Assembly (NCBI RefSeq): GCF_033439725.1
Contig: NW_026944390.1
Location: 2,604,001 to 2,668,000 of the forward strand
Reading direction: 5' to 3'
DNA length: 64,000 nt
DNA from: Neurospora tetraspora
Taxonomy: Eukaryota > Ascomycota > Sordariomycetes > Sordariales > Sordariaceae
Made by a program: the position numbers and the translations under genes
The notes under the pieces: model-generated
The model's input: only the letters and a program-made list of their open reading frames with translations
What the model was told of the DNA's origin: nothing
Databases searched by the model: none
Shown: positions 9,482 through 19,381 of the stretch, piece after piece
Layout of the letters: each line of letters opens with the position of its first letter
Position numbering within the stretch: the first letter of the stretch is position 1

Positions 9482-10719
9482 GCATACGGGTATGAAAGTA
9501 ATCACAAAGAATACATCCGGGGCAACGACATCAATAAAGAAAACGAAGCCCCGCACTCATATGTTTCGTTGGGAGCCCCACCTCGTAGTCACTCCGTGCC
9601 ACCCACGCCGCGTACACTGCTCGCCAGCATCTTTGAAGAACGCGAAGAATGGTCACTTGCCACCGTTGAACGCGAAAAACCTACTGTCCATACTGACCTC
9701 TCCGACGCCATGAAATCGGGATCAGACACGGACACGACAGACCAGATGGATCGCAACGAGGAGCTACAGGCCTAGCTAGCCTACCTCAACCGTTTGGCGG
9801 ACGTCAATCAGACCAGAATCAAGGAACTGGAAATACAGCAACTCGCGTATAACCGCCAGCGACGCCACATCCACCGGCAAGATAGACGGGATTACGAAGA
9901 TACCTTCAAGGATTCCCAGAAGAGACATGAAGAACTCATCGCTTTCATTCAGGCCGCATTGCAAGGTCTTAAGCAGAAGATCAGACATGAGAGCAAGTGG
10001 ACCCACGAATTCAACCTGGACGAAAAGTATCAACAACAACTCCAAACGGAATCCTACCCCGCACTTGTGGAAGAAGAAGACTCCTTCATCGAACCATACC
10101 CCCCAAGGGAGTCTTTCCAATCTATTGGAGTGCCCGCCTTCGAAGCCAACATTTATGTCGTATGCGGTAACCCATGGTCATCACAAGTAGGAGATCACCC
10201 CCAGGTCCATCCTGGGCACTCATCACACGGCAAGATCGCCTGGATCCATTGTTTGTACGACGCATGCCCATGGCACTTGTCTTACAAGATGGAACACGAC
10301 CACTTTCCCCAGCGCATTTGGGAAGATGGTGTACCCGTACCAGTACGAGCTACTTACCATAAGGTCTCTCTATTGGCATCTGGGACACTTGTACCCCACG
10401 CAAAAGCGAAGGCGGTGGTCGTCTTATGAGACTCGTCCTGAAGGACGGATATACGCGTGAATGCATGGAATCTCCTCACACAAGATACCAGGACTGTTGC
10501 AAAATCAACTGTGCAGTCCATATAGCCGACAAAGCACGGCAATGGCACTCAAGACAAGCCGTGCGTGAGGAAAAGACGTTCCAGCGCACTCAGCGTAAGG
10601 AGGAGACAGCAGCAGCATCTTCTGGCACCAGTGAGACGGTTAACGGATCTTCCAAATCCCAGAGGAAACGCCGTGCTCGCCGTGGTGGCCGCAAGAGACA
10701 GGGAAATGGCGTCATATGA
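9482..10719 (+). pseudogene. downstream reading frame of the LTR element, unknown function, broken by TAG and a frameshift
   Basis: The gag frame stays open from 9482 to a TAG at 9773-9775 (context ELQA-stop-LAYLNRLADV, a likely CAG-to-TAG change) and then to 10429. A further frame runs 10426-10719. The protein has a coiled-coil-like, Gln/Arg/Glu-rich segment (about 9794-10010), a segment with CLYDACPWH (C-x4-C-x2-H, near 10252-10278), and in the next frame CCKINCAVH (C-x4-C-x2-H, near 10496-10522), ending in a basic tail of Arg/Lys/Gly. I do not recognise a pol domain. The repeated Cys/His motif suggests metal or nucleic-acid binding, but this is inference. The right-hand end of the element is not defined. 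Confidence 0.6.
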
Positions 10720-11681
10720 GATGGATCACGAATGATGGGAATGATGTTGATTGAGGGATCCAGCTAACTGAGGCTGGAAGGGATCGCCAGATATATAGAG
10801 CTGGCGATACAAAGAGGAGGAAGGTCTGCAAACGAGGGGATTCTGGGAAGTGCCAGAACCGCTGTCAAAGAGGGTGCCTGCAGGGCAAAAGACTAGCGGT
10901 CTGTGCAGCAAACGCCCAGAATCTTCTCACAAATTGTCTTCAGGCGAGAGTATTCCACCAAAATGTTTGCGCGGCAGTTGAGACATTTTAAATAAGAACT
11001 TCGAAGGTAGTGAAAAGTGCGTATAATTAATGTGTGGTATCTTGCTGGTGGTGTCATATGGGGGAGTCTAGGTTTCTTCAAGTAGAAGTGGAAAAGAGAG
11101 CAAAGCGTGTATTTATAGTTTTAAGGAAGCAAATGGTAACGCCTGGCTTCTTCTTGAAGTTACTCGTCCGAACCTGTTTGCTAGTCAATCGTCATCATGT
11201 CGACGGCTCTTTGACATGACACATGATCGTTTGTAGGAGCGACTCATCGGTGTTGGTTTGTTGTTCGATGCTCTCTTCAGTGGGTGGGGGTTCTGTCTTC
11301 TGACGACATGTCCTCCTAGACATGTGCTACAGCAATTCCGGTAACATTTGTGGTTTTTACGAGGCAAATTGGTGAGGGAACCACTCACAAACCACAACAC
11401 CTCTGTTGGTTTTGAGTTATGATTGGGATGGTCCCAGATGGTTGTCATATACGGGGGTGTTTTATTTCTTTCCTTGATCAGGAACTTTAATCGCTTTAAT
11501 ATCACGCCCAAGCACACGCAGGCTCTTCGTTGGATCTTCTTACCTTCAGGAAAGCTACTTGGTTTGCGCCAAAATAAATGCATGAGTGTCACGGTGCATA
11601 AGGCTAAGAGGTAGTTGCGATGCCATCAGTCAAGGCGTAAAATTCATATCATCATGTTTGTATCTGCTTAGGGTACACGAT
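10720..11681. other. intergenic region after the LTR element
   Basis: No gene is supported. No 3' LTR like 7732-8039 and no continuation of the interrupted NACHT gene is present. A short inverted repeat, CTGGCGAT / ATCGCCAG (about 10783-10808), is visible. The part near 11681 is the 3' flank of the vWA/alpha-kinase gene. Confidence 0.5.
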
Positions 11682-14120
11682 CTAATCATCCCCCAGATTC
11701 ACAGTTGCAGATTTCAGCTTGCCCCAAAGCGCAACAAGACTCGCATCTGCCTGCGTGAATTTGGACGCGGCGGGCTTTGCGGGCGCTGCCATGCTGCTGA
11801 ACATTGAAAAGTCGCCCCCGGTTCCGGCTCCGGCTCCGGCCCAGCCTCCTAGCAATTCCGGCGTAGCGGGCATAGCCATGAACATGCCGAACATGTTCTG
11901 CTCGTTGTCGTGTTCAGGGCACATACGCGGGACCTTCTGCCCTTGCGACTCATGGAAAAATCTGGACAACTCAAACTTGTGGTATGGGGCATCCGCCCTA
12001 CAAACCTCCATCTCCGTGGTAGATTCCAACTGTGGAAAGCACATCTCACACCACTGGTATTCTGGGTACTTATCTGACACTCTAGTGTCTGCGCGGCGCA
12101 AAATCTTGCCACAGAGCTTGTTAGAGCAGCATAGCGTATCGGGTAAGCTGGGCCAGTCGCTCCTAAAGTCGTAGTTACCGGACACTATCATCAAGCGGTT
12201 GCTCTTGAGGCCCAACTTTCGACAGATATCGTTGCACTCATGTGTGGCAAAGAAAAACTTGAAGCCGTCATCACCGAGATTCGCTTTGGATAACGGGAAG
12301 CGGTCCTCATCACGTGTATGGATAGCAGGGTCTGTCAGCAGCCCGTTAACGCCTTGCAGGTCACTGACCAGGAATGCTCCCCGTGAACGCTCAAAAGTAA
12401 AGTGAGAGAAAGCTTGCGCTGCTTCGTTGGACAGATCCTTAGAATCATTGACCCAACCGGCATTGGTGTTGTACTTGACATAGTCAAGGCCAATGTAAGG
12501 CTCGATGGATATGAGTTCGTCGCCCGACTTGAGCTCCGACTTGCCCTTGAAGCACGCCGTCACGATAAAGTCGATTGAGTGTCTGGGACTGTCCGCCAGC
12601 AGAGCGTTGAACTCCAGAGCAAATGCTTTGCACAGCGCTTGACACCGCATGTCTTCAACCAGGTAAGCAATCTGTGGTGCTTTCTTGATAAACGACTTGG
12701 CCACGTAGGGATTGGTAGATGACACTGTGCGGGCATATGAGGCCATACGAAGGATGCCTTTGGCAAACGGCAGCCTCCGCTTGTGGACAGTAAGCAACAG
12801 CACGCTAAGCCCATCGTTGCTGTCTCGTTCCATCATCTCATTGAGCGTGTTGGCACCGTGTTTCACATTCAGTGAGAAGCCTTGCATCCTGAGCGTCTCT
12901 TCGAACCAATCTGACTCTTCCCACTGTGGGGAGACAATCTCGGTTGGCAAAGCAGACGGGTCGTTGGCATCCTCTTGATCGTCCTCATCGTCCTCCTCCT
13001 CTTCGCCGACGCCTGGAAGTTTCGAACCTGGTGAACTGTCGTTCCCTGGCTTGCGTATGCGGGAAGCCGTACGAGTAGCTGTGCGAGTAGCTGAAGCCGT
13101 GACCGCATTGACAACGAGACGGTGCAGCGCGCTGAGAGTGATGCCTAATTCAACCTCCCGGAACAGCAAGGCACCCGAGGGATTGCGCTTGATGTTGGTG
13201 CTCAACGTGCTGTAGTACTTGTTGGTCTTGAGTAGCGTGGTGTCGGCCAAAGTCGCGGCATACTCATTGGAAAATGTGAATACCATGCGATCCGTGGTAT
13301 TATTGATTCGAAGGAAGACGTAGTTGATACGCTTCGATATCATTTGGCTAAGCAGCGGCCCGTACGTGAGGCGGTGTGGCTCGGTGCCGGGGGTGGGAAA
13401 GCGATCTGCCCTGTCACCCATGTCGTGCAAGTTGCGGCCATGCGAGGGTGCGTCCCCGATATGAATGATGCATCTGGTTGGGTTCTTCCACGAAGCGTTG
13501 ACCGCTTGTTGAATTCCACCGAGAACATCTTCGGGACGGTCCCCATACCTTGGCGCAATGCTCAGGCCTGCAAGAAAGGAGTGCACTTGATCAACGGATG
13601 TGGTGAAGTCGAGAAACTGAATATTTGGATTGAACTCGTGGTCCTTGTATGATACCACGGCCATGCGGATCTCGGCCTCATTGAAAAAGGTCTTGCCAAT
13701 CTCGTCGACAATACTCCTGACTTGCTGCTTGGCGGCTTCAATGTAGGAACCCATGGACCTGGTTGTATCAATGAGGAAGAGCAAGTCGGTGGAGACGACG
13801 GCCTGGAACATTCCTGCTGTGGATCGTCGGGGCGCCGCGGCACTCGCTTTACGCTCATCGATATTTAACTCTTGCAGGAGGGTGCTGGCGTCAGATCGGG
13901 AGAAGGGTTTGAAAGGATCTGGGAGATCATTAGGACTGCTAATTACGGTGGAGGCGGTTGAGAAGGTCGTCCCAGGGGCCAAGGCGGGTGCTGGCGAGGG
14001 GGCGGCTGCTTGAGCAACCGCATTGTGCAGCATCAGGTCCGCGGCCGACTTGATCTCGGCACGTGTGGTGCGAGTGCGGTATATGGTGGTGGGTGGCGGG
14101 CGGGAACTCTTTGTGGCCAT
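11682..14120 (-). CDS. von Willebrand factor A / alpha-kinase protein (VwkA-like)
   Basis: A single-exon, intact 812-residue protein. A low-complexity Ala/Pro/Ser-rich N-terminus (1-105) leads into a vWA domain starting DLLFLIDTTRSMGSYIEAA, whose DTTRS at residues 118-122 is the DxTxS metal-binding (MIDAS) motif. After an acidic Glu/Asp tract (about 360-385) comes an atypical alpha-kinase domain (about 400-655): LRMASYAR, then FVTACFKGK, KYNTNAGWV, AFSHFTFERSRGAFLVSDLQ and a final FFATHECNDICRKLGL with the His/Cys pattern of the alpha-kinase zinc site. A further Cys-rich stretch (CCSNKLCGK, CEMCFP) and a Gly/Ala tail follow. The same two-domain layout is known from Dictyostelium VwkA, which phosphorylates myosin heavy chain and acts at the contractile vacuole. 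Substrate in this fungus is unknown. No frame damage is visible, unlike many neighbours. Confidence 0.85.
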   Translation of the reverse strand: MATKSSRPPPTTIYRTRTTRAEIKSAADLMLHNAVAQAAAPSPAPALAPGTTFSTASTVISSPNDLPDPFKPFSRSDASTLLQELNIDERKASAAAPRRSTAGMFQAVVSTDLLFLIDTTRSMGSYIEAAKQQVRSIVDEIGKTFFNEAEIRMAVVSYKDHEFNPNIQFLDFTTSVDQVHSFLAGLSIAPRYGDRPEDVLGGIQQAVNASWKNPTRCIIHIGDAPSHGRNLHDMGDRADRFPTPGTEPHRLTYGPLLSQMISKRINYVFLRINNTTDRMVFTFSNEYAATLADTTLLKTNKYYSTLSTNIKRNPSGALLFREVELGITLSALHRLVVNAVTASATRTATRTASRIRKPGNDSSPGSKLPGVGEEEEDDEDDQEDANDPSALPTEIVSPQWEESDWFEETLRMQGFSLNVKHGANTLNEMMERDSNDGLSVLLLTVHKRRLPFAKGILRMASYARTVSSTNPYVAKSFIKKAPQIAYLVEDMRCQALCKAFALEFNALLADSPRHSIDFIVTACFKGKSELKSGDELISIEPYIGLDYVKYNTNAGWVNDSKDLSNEAAQAFSHFTFERSRGAFLVSDLQGVNGLLTDPAIHTRDEDRFPLSKANLGDDGFKFFFATHECNDICRKLGLKSNRLMIVSGNYDFRSDWPSLPDTLCCSNKLCGKILRRADTRVSDKYPEYQWCEMCFPQLESTTEMEVCRADAPYHKFELSRFFHESQGQKVPRMCPEHDNEQNMFGMFMAMPATPELLGGWAGAGAGTGGDFSMFSSMAAPAKPAASKFTQADASLVALWGKLKSATVNLGDD

Positions 14121-15976
14121 GATGGAACCCGGCGGCAGTTGCGTATGGGAGTTGAAGTTGTAGATGCAGGCTAGGGGGGCAGGTAACCAGTTTCTGGATT
14201 ATAGCTCCAGACTACCTAAGAGCTGGCTGAATGTAGACACATATGAGAAGGGAAAGAATGCGGAGGCTCCGCTCCCTTCTTGTACTTGACAAGAGATGTG
14301 TCCCAAAGTTTTCTGCCCTCAAAACACAACTCGCAAAGTCTTTGTTGGACGGCATCGTCAGTCTTCTGGACTACAAGGCTCTGTCAGTGTGCATGCGATG
14401 GATTTGTAAGGTACCCCACGTGTGTCGTTAACGTGGCAAGCGGGCAATGATACCAAGCTCGGTTGATTGCGGCTCCAGGCATGCCGAGCAGTCGATTGAT
14501 GCCTATATTCGTGTCAGGCAGAGGATGGAGGAGTTCTGACCAGCCAGATGTTGCCGGTTGAGGTTCTCAAGGCAGGCTGAGAGAGCGCAGACGTACGCCA
14601 AAGTCAATTTGGTTTAGCGTGGAGTGAAAATGAAAAGGGGGGTTGCTGTGGTTGTGTAGGTAAAGTGAGTGAGTTGTTTGAATTGGGCAGCATCACTTGC
14701 TCCCAATGGCCCGCTTGTGCCTTACGATTGACAAGTTCTTTTCTTTTCTCGACCAGCATCAGCCAAATCTCCGCCCTCTCAACCTTGACCAACCAATACC
14801 AGCAGCCAATTAACATGTATGGCTTCCCACATCCTTTCTGCCCAAAATCAGGGTGCGGAGGATCTACATACATATTCACGTTGGATCGCCTCAGGCATGC
14901 CCTCATCTCGAACAGCTGCATGCAGCTGTGCGTTGAATTCACCAAGTCAGTAGAAATCTTTCAAAAGGGTGTACAGACCCGAAAGAGCTAAAGGGTTTAT
15001 TCTCCAAAATCTCATCCCAGACATCTCTTCGCGCATGGGAGATATTCAAAACTAATTTCATATTTCAATTCTCCTTACTATATTCTCCTAGGAGCGTGAT
15101 TTTTACTTTCTCACACTTTGAAGCGGGTTTGGAATTGAAAGTGCAATGTTTGGACAAAAGGTTGGCAGATGCTTTCCTACTCCCTCTCGCAAATAAGTGG
15201 GGACTGACTTGGTGAATTCAACGCACAAAAGGGTCCAACGACAACCCGCGAGTCTCGCAGCAAAGTGCTATGCTGGACCAATCTTGGGCGTTTCGTCCCG
15301 CAACTCCCCCGTGGGGGCATGCTCCCCACGGGTGGCCTGCAGCTCAGGACGCCTACCACATCGTGAAATGCAAATAAAGCCTCCGTAATGCCACCAAGGG
15401 GTGGATCAAAAGAGGTAACACAACATATGTTTCTGCCCAAGCGGGGGTGCGGTTGCGTGTCGTCTCCTCGGCCTCCTCTACATCGACTTGGCACACTTCC
15501 AGAGCCGCCTGAGGGGGCAATCATTCGCCATGTGGCCGAACAACACGTTTTCAACTGGCTGGGAGCACCGGACAATTTCCCGAAAACGTTCTGAGAGTGT
15601 GATTGCGACCTGGAGAACTTCATAGCCTGCCTTATATTGACAACCTGACCAGGCCGAGGGAAGCATGGCGGCCTGATCATACCAGGCCTGGCTTGCCAGC
15701 CAATGTCTACAAGGCACCTCTAGGTGTTGGTGAGTAAATATCTAACCTTTCAATGGCAAATACGTTGGATGTTGGCCACTGTTCACGGACACGACACCTG
15801 CAAAACACTGGCGCATCGCGAAATCTGACACTCAAACTGCAAGCGTCAAACGAGTGAGACTTCACTGGATTTTTGTTTGTAGGTTATCGGCCCTTGACTG
15901 CCTTGACTGGCCCCTTCTGTTTCCATCGCTGACATGATCAAAACAAGGTTGCCAACGCAACTGAGACTCCAAAAAG
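14121..15976. other. intergenic region between vWA/alpha-kinase and BBE-like genes
   Basis: Short open frames on both strands (for example 14665-14991 and 15177-15680) carry no motifs I can identify. The first part probably holds the divergent promoter of the kinase gene. A GC-rich imperfect hairpin, CCCCCGTGGGGGCATGCTCC, lies at 15306-15325. I see no RNA gene. Confidence 0.45.
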
Positions 15977-17890
15977 ATGGCAGAAATCGAGAGAATGGCA
16001 GAGAGATTTGTCATTGACATGCTCAAAGCGGATAATATTCCCGTATTCCTGCCCGGCGAGACCGAGTATGAGCGCTCCGTTGCGAATGCAAATCTCCTCT
16101 ACCGCTTCACGAGACCGGCCTGCGTTGTCCAGCCCAAGAATGTCGGCCATGTTCAGACTATTGTAAAGGAGGCCAAGGCCAGGAACGTCCCCATCACAAT
16201 CAAGTGCGGCGGCCATTCTTATGCAGGGTTTTCGACCACTGACAAAGGAATCTCGTTGGACTTGCTGAATATGAATCGCGTCAAGATTGACGTACAGTCC
16301 AATACCGTTACGTTACAGGGCGGTGCCCTGTGGGGTCATGCCTACAAGCAACTTGTCAACAATCGCATGAATGGCTTCATTATCAATGGCGGACGGTGTC
16401 CCACTGTGGGTGTGGGTGGTTTCCTCTTGGGTGGCGGTCTCGGTCCGTTCACGAGGAGCTTCGGGATGGGCTGTGACACACTGAAGGAAATCACCATTGT
16501 CACCGCTGACGGCAATAAGGTTACTGCCAAAGACACCGACAATCCCGACTCACCAAAGGGGAAACTGTTCTGGGCCCTCTGCGGTGCTGGGGGCGGCAAT
16601 TTCGGTGTCGTGGTCGAGTTCAAGATGTATCTCCAAAAGCTGAGCAACAAGGATGGGTCTGTGGTAGCTGGGAGGTACACTTGGTTTCCCAAATCCGATA
16701 AAGAACGCATGAACAAGACCAAAGACAAACTTATGGATAAGTTTATGGACACGATGAACGATTTCTATGCGACCAGATGGCCAGATCAAGTTACCATTGA
16801 CACGTCCTGGATCTGCGATCTCAAGGAGACAAGCAGCGAACTGGCTGTTCGCTTCCTTGTCTATTACGACGGCATCAAGAAGGATTTTGAAAAGCTCATT
16901 GTCGACAAACTTGGTGCTGACAAGGCGGAGAACGGAGGTGGAGAGTTAGCAGAACAACTTACGCGGCGAACCATGTCAGAAAAGTCAACCCGTTTCCTTC
17001 ATGAAACACTTGTCTCCCAGTGGTCAGAAGAAACCATCAAGGCTTTCCCAACCGACCCAACCTTCAAGCTTTACTCCTCGTTCGTATTCAAGAACGATCT
17101 CGAGAGGATCAAGAAGATTACGTCAATCATCCGGGAAGAGATGGCCGTGTTCAAGAGCCGGTTCGCGGGTGAATCAGGTCTTTTGCAAGTCACTTGGATA
17201 CACTCTGGCGGGAAGGCGAGCAGAAAGGATCGTTCAGCCTCCGCCTTCCGCTGGCGCGATGGTGTCTACCAGACATATATCATGCTAGATTGGAAAGAAA
17301 AGTGGATGGAAGGGGAAATGAGGGCCTTTTTAAAAGCCTTCAAAGACAAGTTGAGGCCGTTTTCCATCATGTCGCGCGCTGCCTTCATCAACTTCCCCGA
17401 CGCAGTTCTGTCGTCAGGCACCGCGGAGAGGACGTACTACGGCAATAATACCAAGAACCTGCGGCTCGTGAAGCAGCAATGGGATCCTGACAACTTCTTC
17501 AAATGGAAGCAGGGAATTAAGTTGCCGCAAACAGCTGAGAAAACACCCGCGAAGGCGAAGCGAAGATCAAAAACATCTGCCGCGTCTCTGATACCTGCGG
17601 AAGCATTCAATGCATTTAATATGAGCCCGGGCGCATCTTCTGCATCATTAGGGGCAGGAAATGCTTTCAATATTAATGCACTTGGGGCCCCTGAAAGGGA
17701 TGACGATCGTAGGGACGGGCTCGTGGATGGGGATGCAGTGTCCAGTGACGATGAATATCCGGTGAATGAGCAGGAATTGACGGATGAGCTGGCAACAGAA
17801 CAATGGGAGACCTTTACCCTCCCCCCGGCACGGAGCTTGGTGAACCTTGGCTCTAGGGGTGTTCTTGGATTGACTGACTTGGGATTCTGA
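15977..17890 (+). CDS. FAD-linked oxidoreductase, berberine-bridge-enzyme type, with long C-terminal extension
   Basis: An intact, intronless 637-residue protein. The PCMH-type FAD domain spans about 45-225, with RPACVVQPKNVGHVQTIVKE, the CGGHSYAG motif whose His80 is expected to carry FAD, and GGRCPTVGVGGFLLGGGLG whose Cys141 is the second covalent FAD attachment site. So it looks like a bicovalent flavoenzyme. The BBE C-terminal motif (YYGNNTKNLRLVKQQWDPDN) is at about 480-500. These enzymes oxidise alcohols, sugars or secondary-metabolite intermediates with oxygen. The N-terminus (MAEIERMAERFVIDML) is not a secretion signal, whereas many fungal relatives are secreted. The final 120 residues are extra: a basic Lys/Arg patch, small repeats containing FNAFNM/FNINALG, and an acidic tail. 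No biosynthetic cluster is visible nearby. Confidence 0.85.
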   Translation: MAEIERMAERFVIDMLKADNIPVFLPGETEYERSVANANLLYRFTRPACVVQPKNVGHVQTIVKEAKARNVPITIKCGGHSYAGFSTTDKGISLDLLNMNRVKIDVQSNTVTLQGGALWGHAYKQLVNNRMNGFIINGGRCPTVGVGGFLLGGGLGPFTRSFGMGCDTLKEITIVTADGNKVTAKDTDNPDSPKGKLFWALCGAGGGNFGVVVEFKMYLQKLSNKDGSVVAGRYTWFPKSDKERMNKTKDKLMDKFMDTMNDFYATRWPDQVTIDTSWICDLKETSSELAVRFLVYYDGIKKDFEKLIVDKLGADKAENGGGELAEQLTRRTMSEKSTRFLHETLVSQWSEETIKAFPTDPTFKLYSSFVFKNDLERIKKITSIIREEMAVFKSRFAGESGLLQVTWIHSGGKASRKDRSASAFRWRDGVYQTYIMLDWKEKWMEGEMRAFLKAFKDKLRPFSIMSRAAFINFPDAVLSSGTAERTYYGNNTKNLRLVKQQWDPDNFFKWKQGIKLPQTAEKTPAKAKRRSKTSAASLIPAEAFNAFNMSPGASSASLGAGNAFNINALGAPERDDDRRDGLVDGDAVSSDDEYPVNEQELTDELATEQWETFTLPPARSLVNLGSRGVLGLTDLGF

Positions 17891-18491
17891 TATCCAAGGT
17901 TTAGTAAGTGTTAGTCTCCAGTCGATTTCCCATACCAAGCGACAACCAGCTAATTGCCCGTATTCAGGCTGTGTTTGGTTGCATGGAAGGGGAATCCACG
18001 GATTTTTCAGTGAGGCCCTGTGAGACGAGACAGGCCGAGACAGGCGAACGAGGCAAGGAACGAAGTGATCTATTCGTAAGAACCTATGAAGAAGAGAAGA
18101 AGAGAAAGCCCCACCGGGAAACGGACTAAGAAGGAAAACAGTGTGTGGGCTGGATCAGTAGGGCGAGCAAACAAGCCCAGTGAATGGGAAGCACAGTGAA
18201 GGGAGCCCAGCAGGCCCAGGTGGCTCTAAATCAGTCTCGGGAGGACTAGGGACATAGAAGGCAGGGTTGTGAATCGCTATGCGGTGGAGAGACTTAGCTC
18301 CATTTTCGCGTATCATCTCGGGGCTCATAGTCTATTTATGAAATGTCGCTTGTTGAATAACCGAGAGGCGAGAACGATTAGATCCTAGGAAAATGATAAC
18401 AAAATCGATGTTCAAAAAGGGGGCATCTCAAGAATCGAACCAAACTACCTAAACAATCTCCTCCAGCTACCCCATCCCTCGTGCACAAAAT

Positions 18492-18492
<1 letters not shown>
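17891..18492. other. intergenic region after the BBE-like gene
   Basis: Purine-rich DNA with small direct repeats (GAGACGAGACAGGCCGAGACAG at 18021-18042) and no supported gene. The short frame 17908-18129 is highly charged and probably non-coding. Confidence 0.45.
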
Positions 18493-18531
<39 letters not shown>

Positions 18532-18552
18532 AAAGAAAGAAAGAAAGAAAGG
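18493..18552. repeat. poly(A) tract of about 36-40 bases followed by GAAA microsatellite
   Basis: An unbroken adenine run (from 18493) passes directly into five GAAA units ending near 18552. It could be the tail of an old retroposed copy, but nothing recognisable lies immediately left of it, so it may be a plain microsatellite. Confidence 0.9.
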
Positions 18553-18655
18553 TTGTCATGGAAATATCAACATAATACCAATAACTCATTAAACTCGTGA
18601 ATGCAACCCAAGGAATCGGCCAGCCTCTTACTGCCAATGAACCCGCCGCATATTT

Positions 18656-18718
18656 TGGTGGCTTATCTATGGGGGAGCGGACGGGATCCCAAGTTTCAAC
18701 CATCTATGGCCGTATGTG
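18656..18718 (+). repeat. dispersed repeat arm 'R4' (copy 1)
   Basis: From GGTGGCTTATCTATGGG to TATCTATGGCCGTATGTGCT this matches 53518-53580 with few differences. It begins with the same CTTATCTATGGG hinge sequence that joins the R2 and R3 arms elsewhere. Confidence 0.75.
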
Positions 18719-19381
18719 CTAGTGTGTTCCTAACACAGATATTATATTTTGCTTTGGGGCGCTGCCTGCCACTGGGCTTGATATTCGATGATGTACGAAT
18801 AGACCTTGGCCAAGGGTTCGACGAGGCGTTCGTAATGTTGTCGATGTTCGGATTGGAGATAGGTCTCTTCGCAGATTCGCCAATATATTTGGAGGTCGCC
18901 GATTAAATTGAAGCCTTTTAGCATGGCCTCGTTTTGGGTGGTACCGCTTGTGAGGATAACCAGTGTCCTTGAGCGGACAATGCATTAATGCCTTACTTTC
19001 CATTTCCTTTGGGATCTGTGGGCGCATGGAACCGACGCCAAGCAGCGATCGCACCGACAGTAAGACATAAGCAGCTGTTCATACTGCCAAAGAAATGCTT
19101 TCGTTAACGTCCAAGGTTCAGCTACCGGAAGAGGAGCTTATACGGTCGCGACCTAGGATGGTGCCAATATACCCGTACCGCGGGTATTGCGCTCTGATAA
19201 CAGGGCGCCCCCCCTCCCCTAAGGGCAGGGAAAGTAAAAGAGCAAAAATCAAGGAAAAGTGAGGTACATGTCTTCCGTCTCGAACCCTACAGTATTAAGT
19301 GAATATAACCAGATCAGCTTTTCAGCTTTTCCCGAACATCGTTCGTTATGCGGCGTTATGGTTTCCAATCCTCCTCTGATC
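18719..19381. other. intergenic region
   Basis: Open frames 18601-18906 (plus) and 18719-19054 (minus) overlap and carry no motif. A CCCCCCCTCCCC tract lies at 19208-19219. No gene is supported. Confidence 0.4.

Noticed and set aside
8804-9556. Minus-strand frame of 250 codons rich in Val/Phe
   Set aside because: It is the shadow of the gag coding sequence, which has the zinc knuckle.
10720-11681. Search for a 3' LTR and for the missing half of the NACHT pseudogene
   Set aside because: No TGTTACG...CGTCACA block and no NACHT sequence were found on reading, so the element is left without a right end.
18491-18703. Minus-strand frame with a long Phe run
   Set aside because: It is a translation of the poly(A)/GAAA tract, not a gene.
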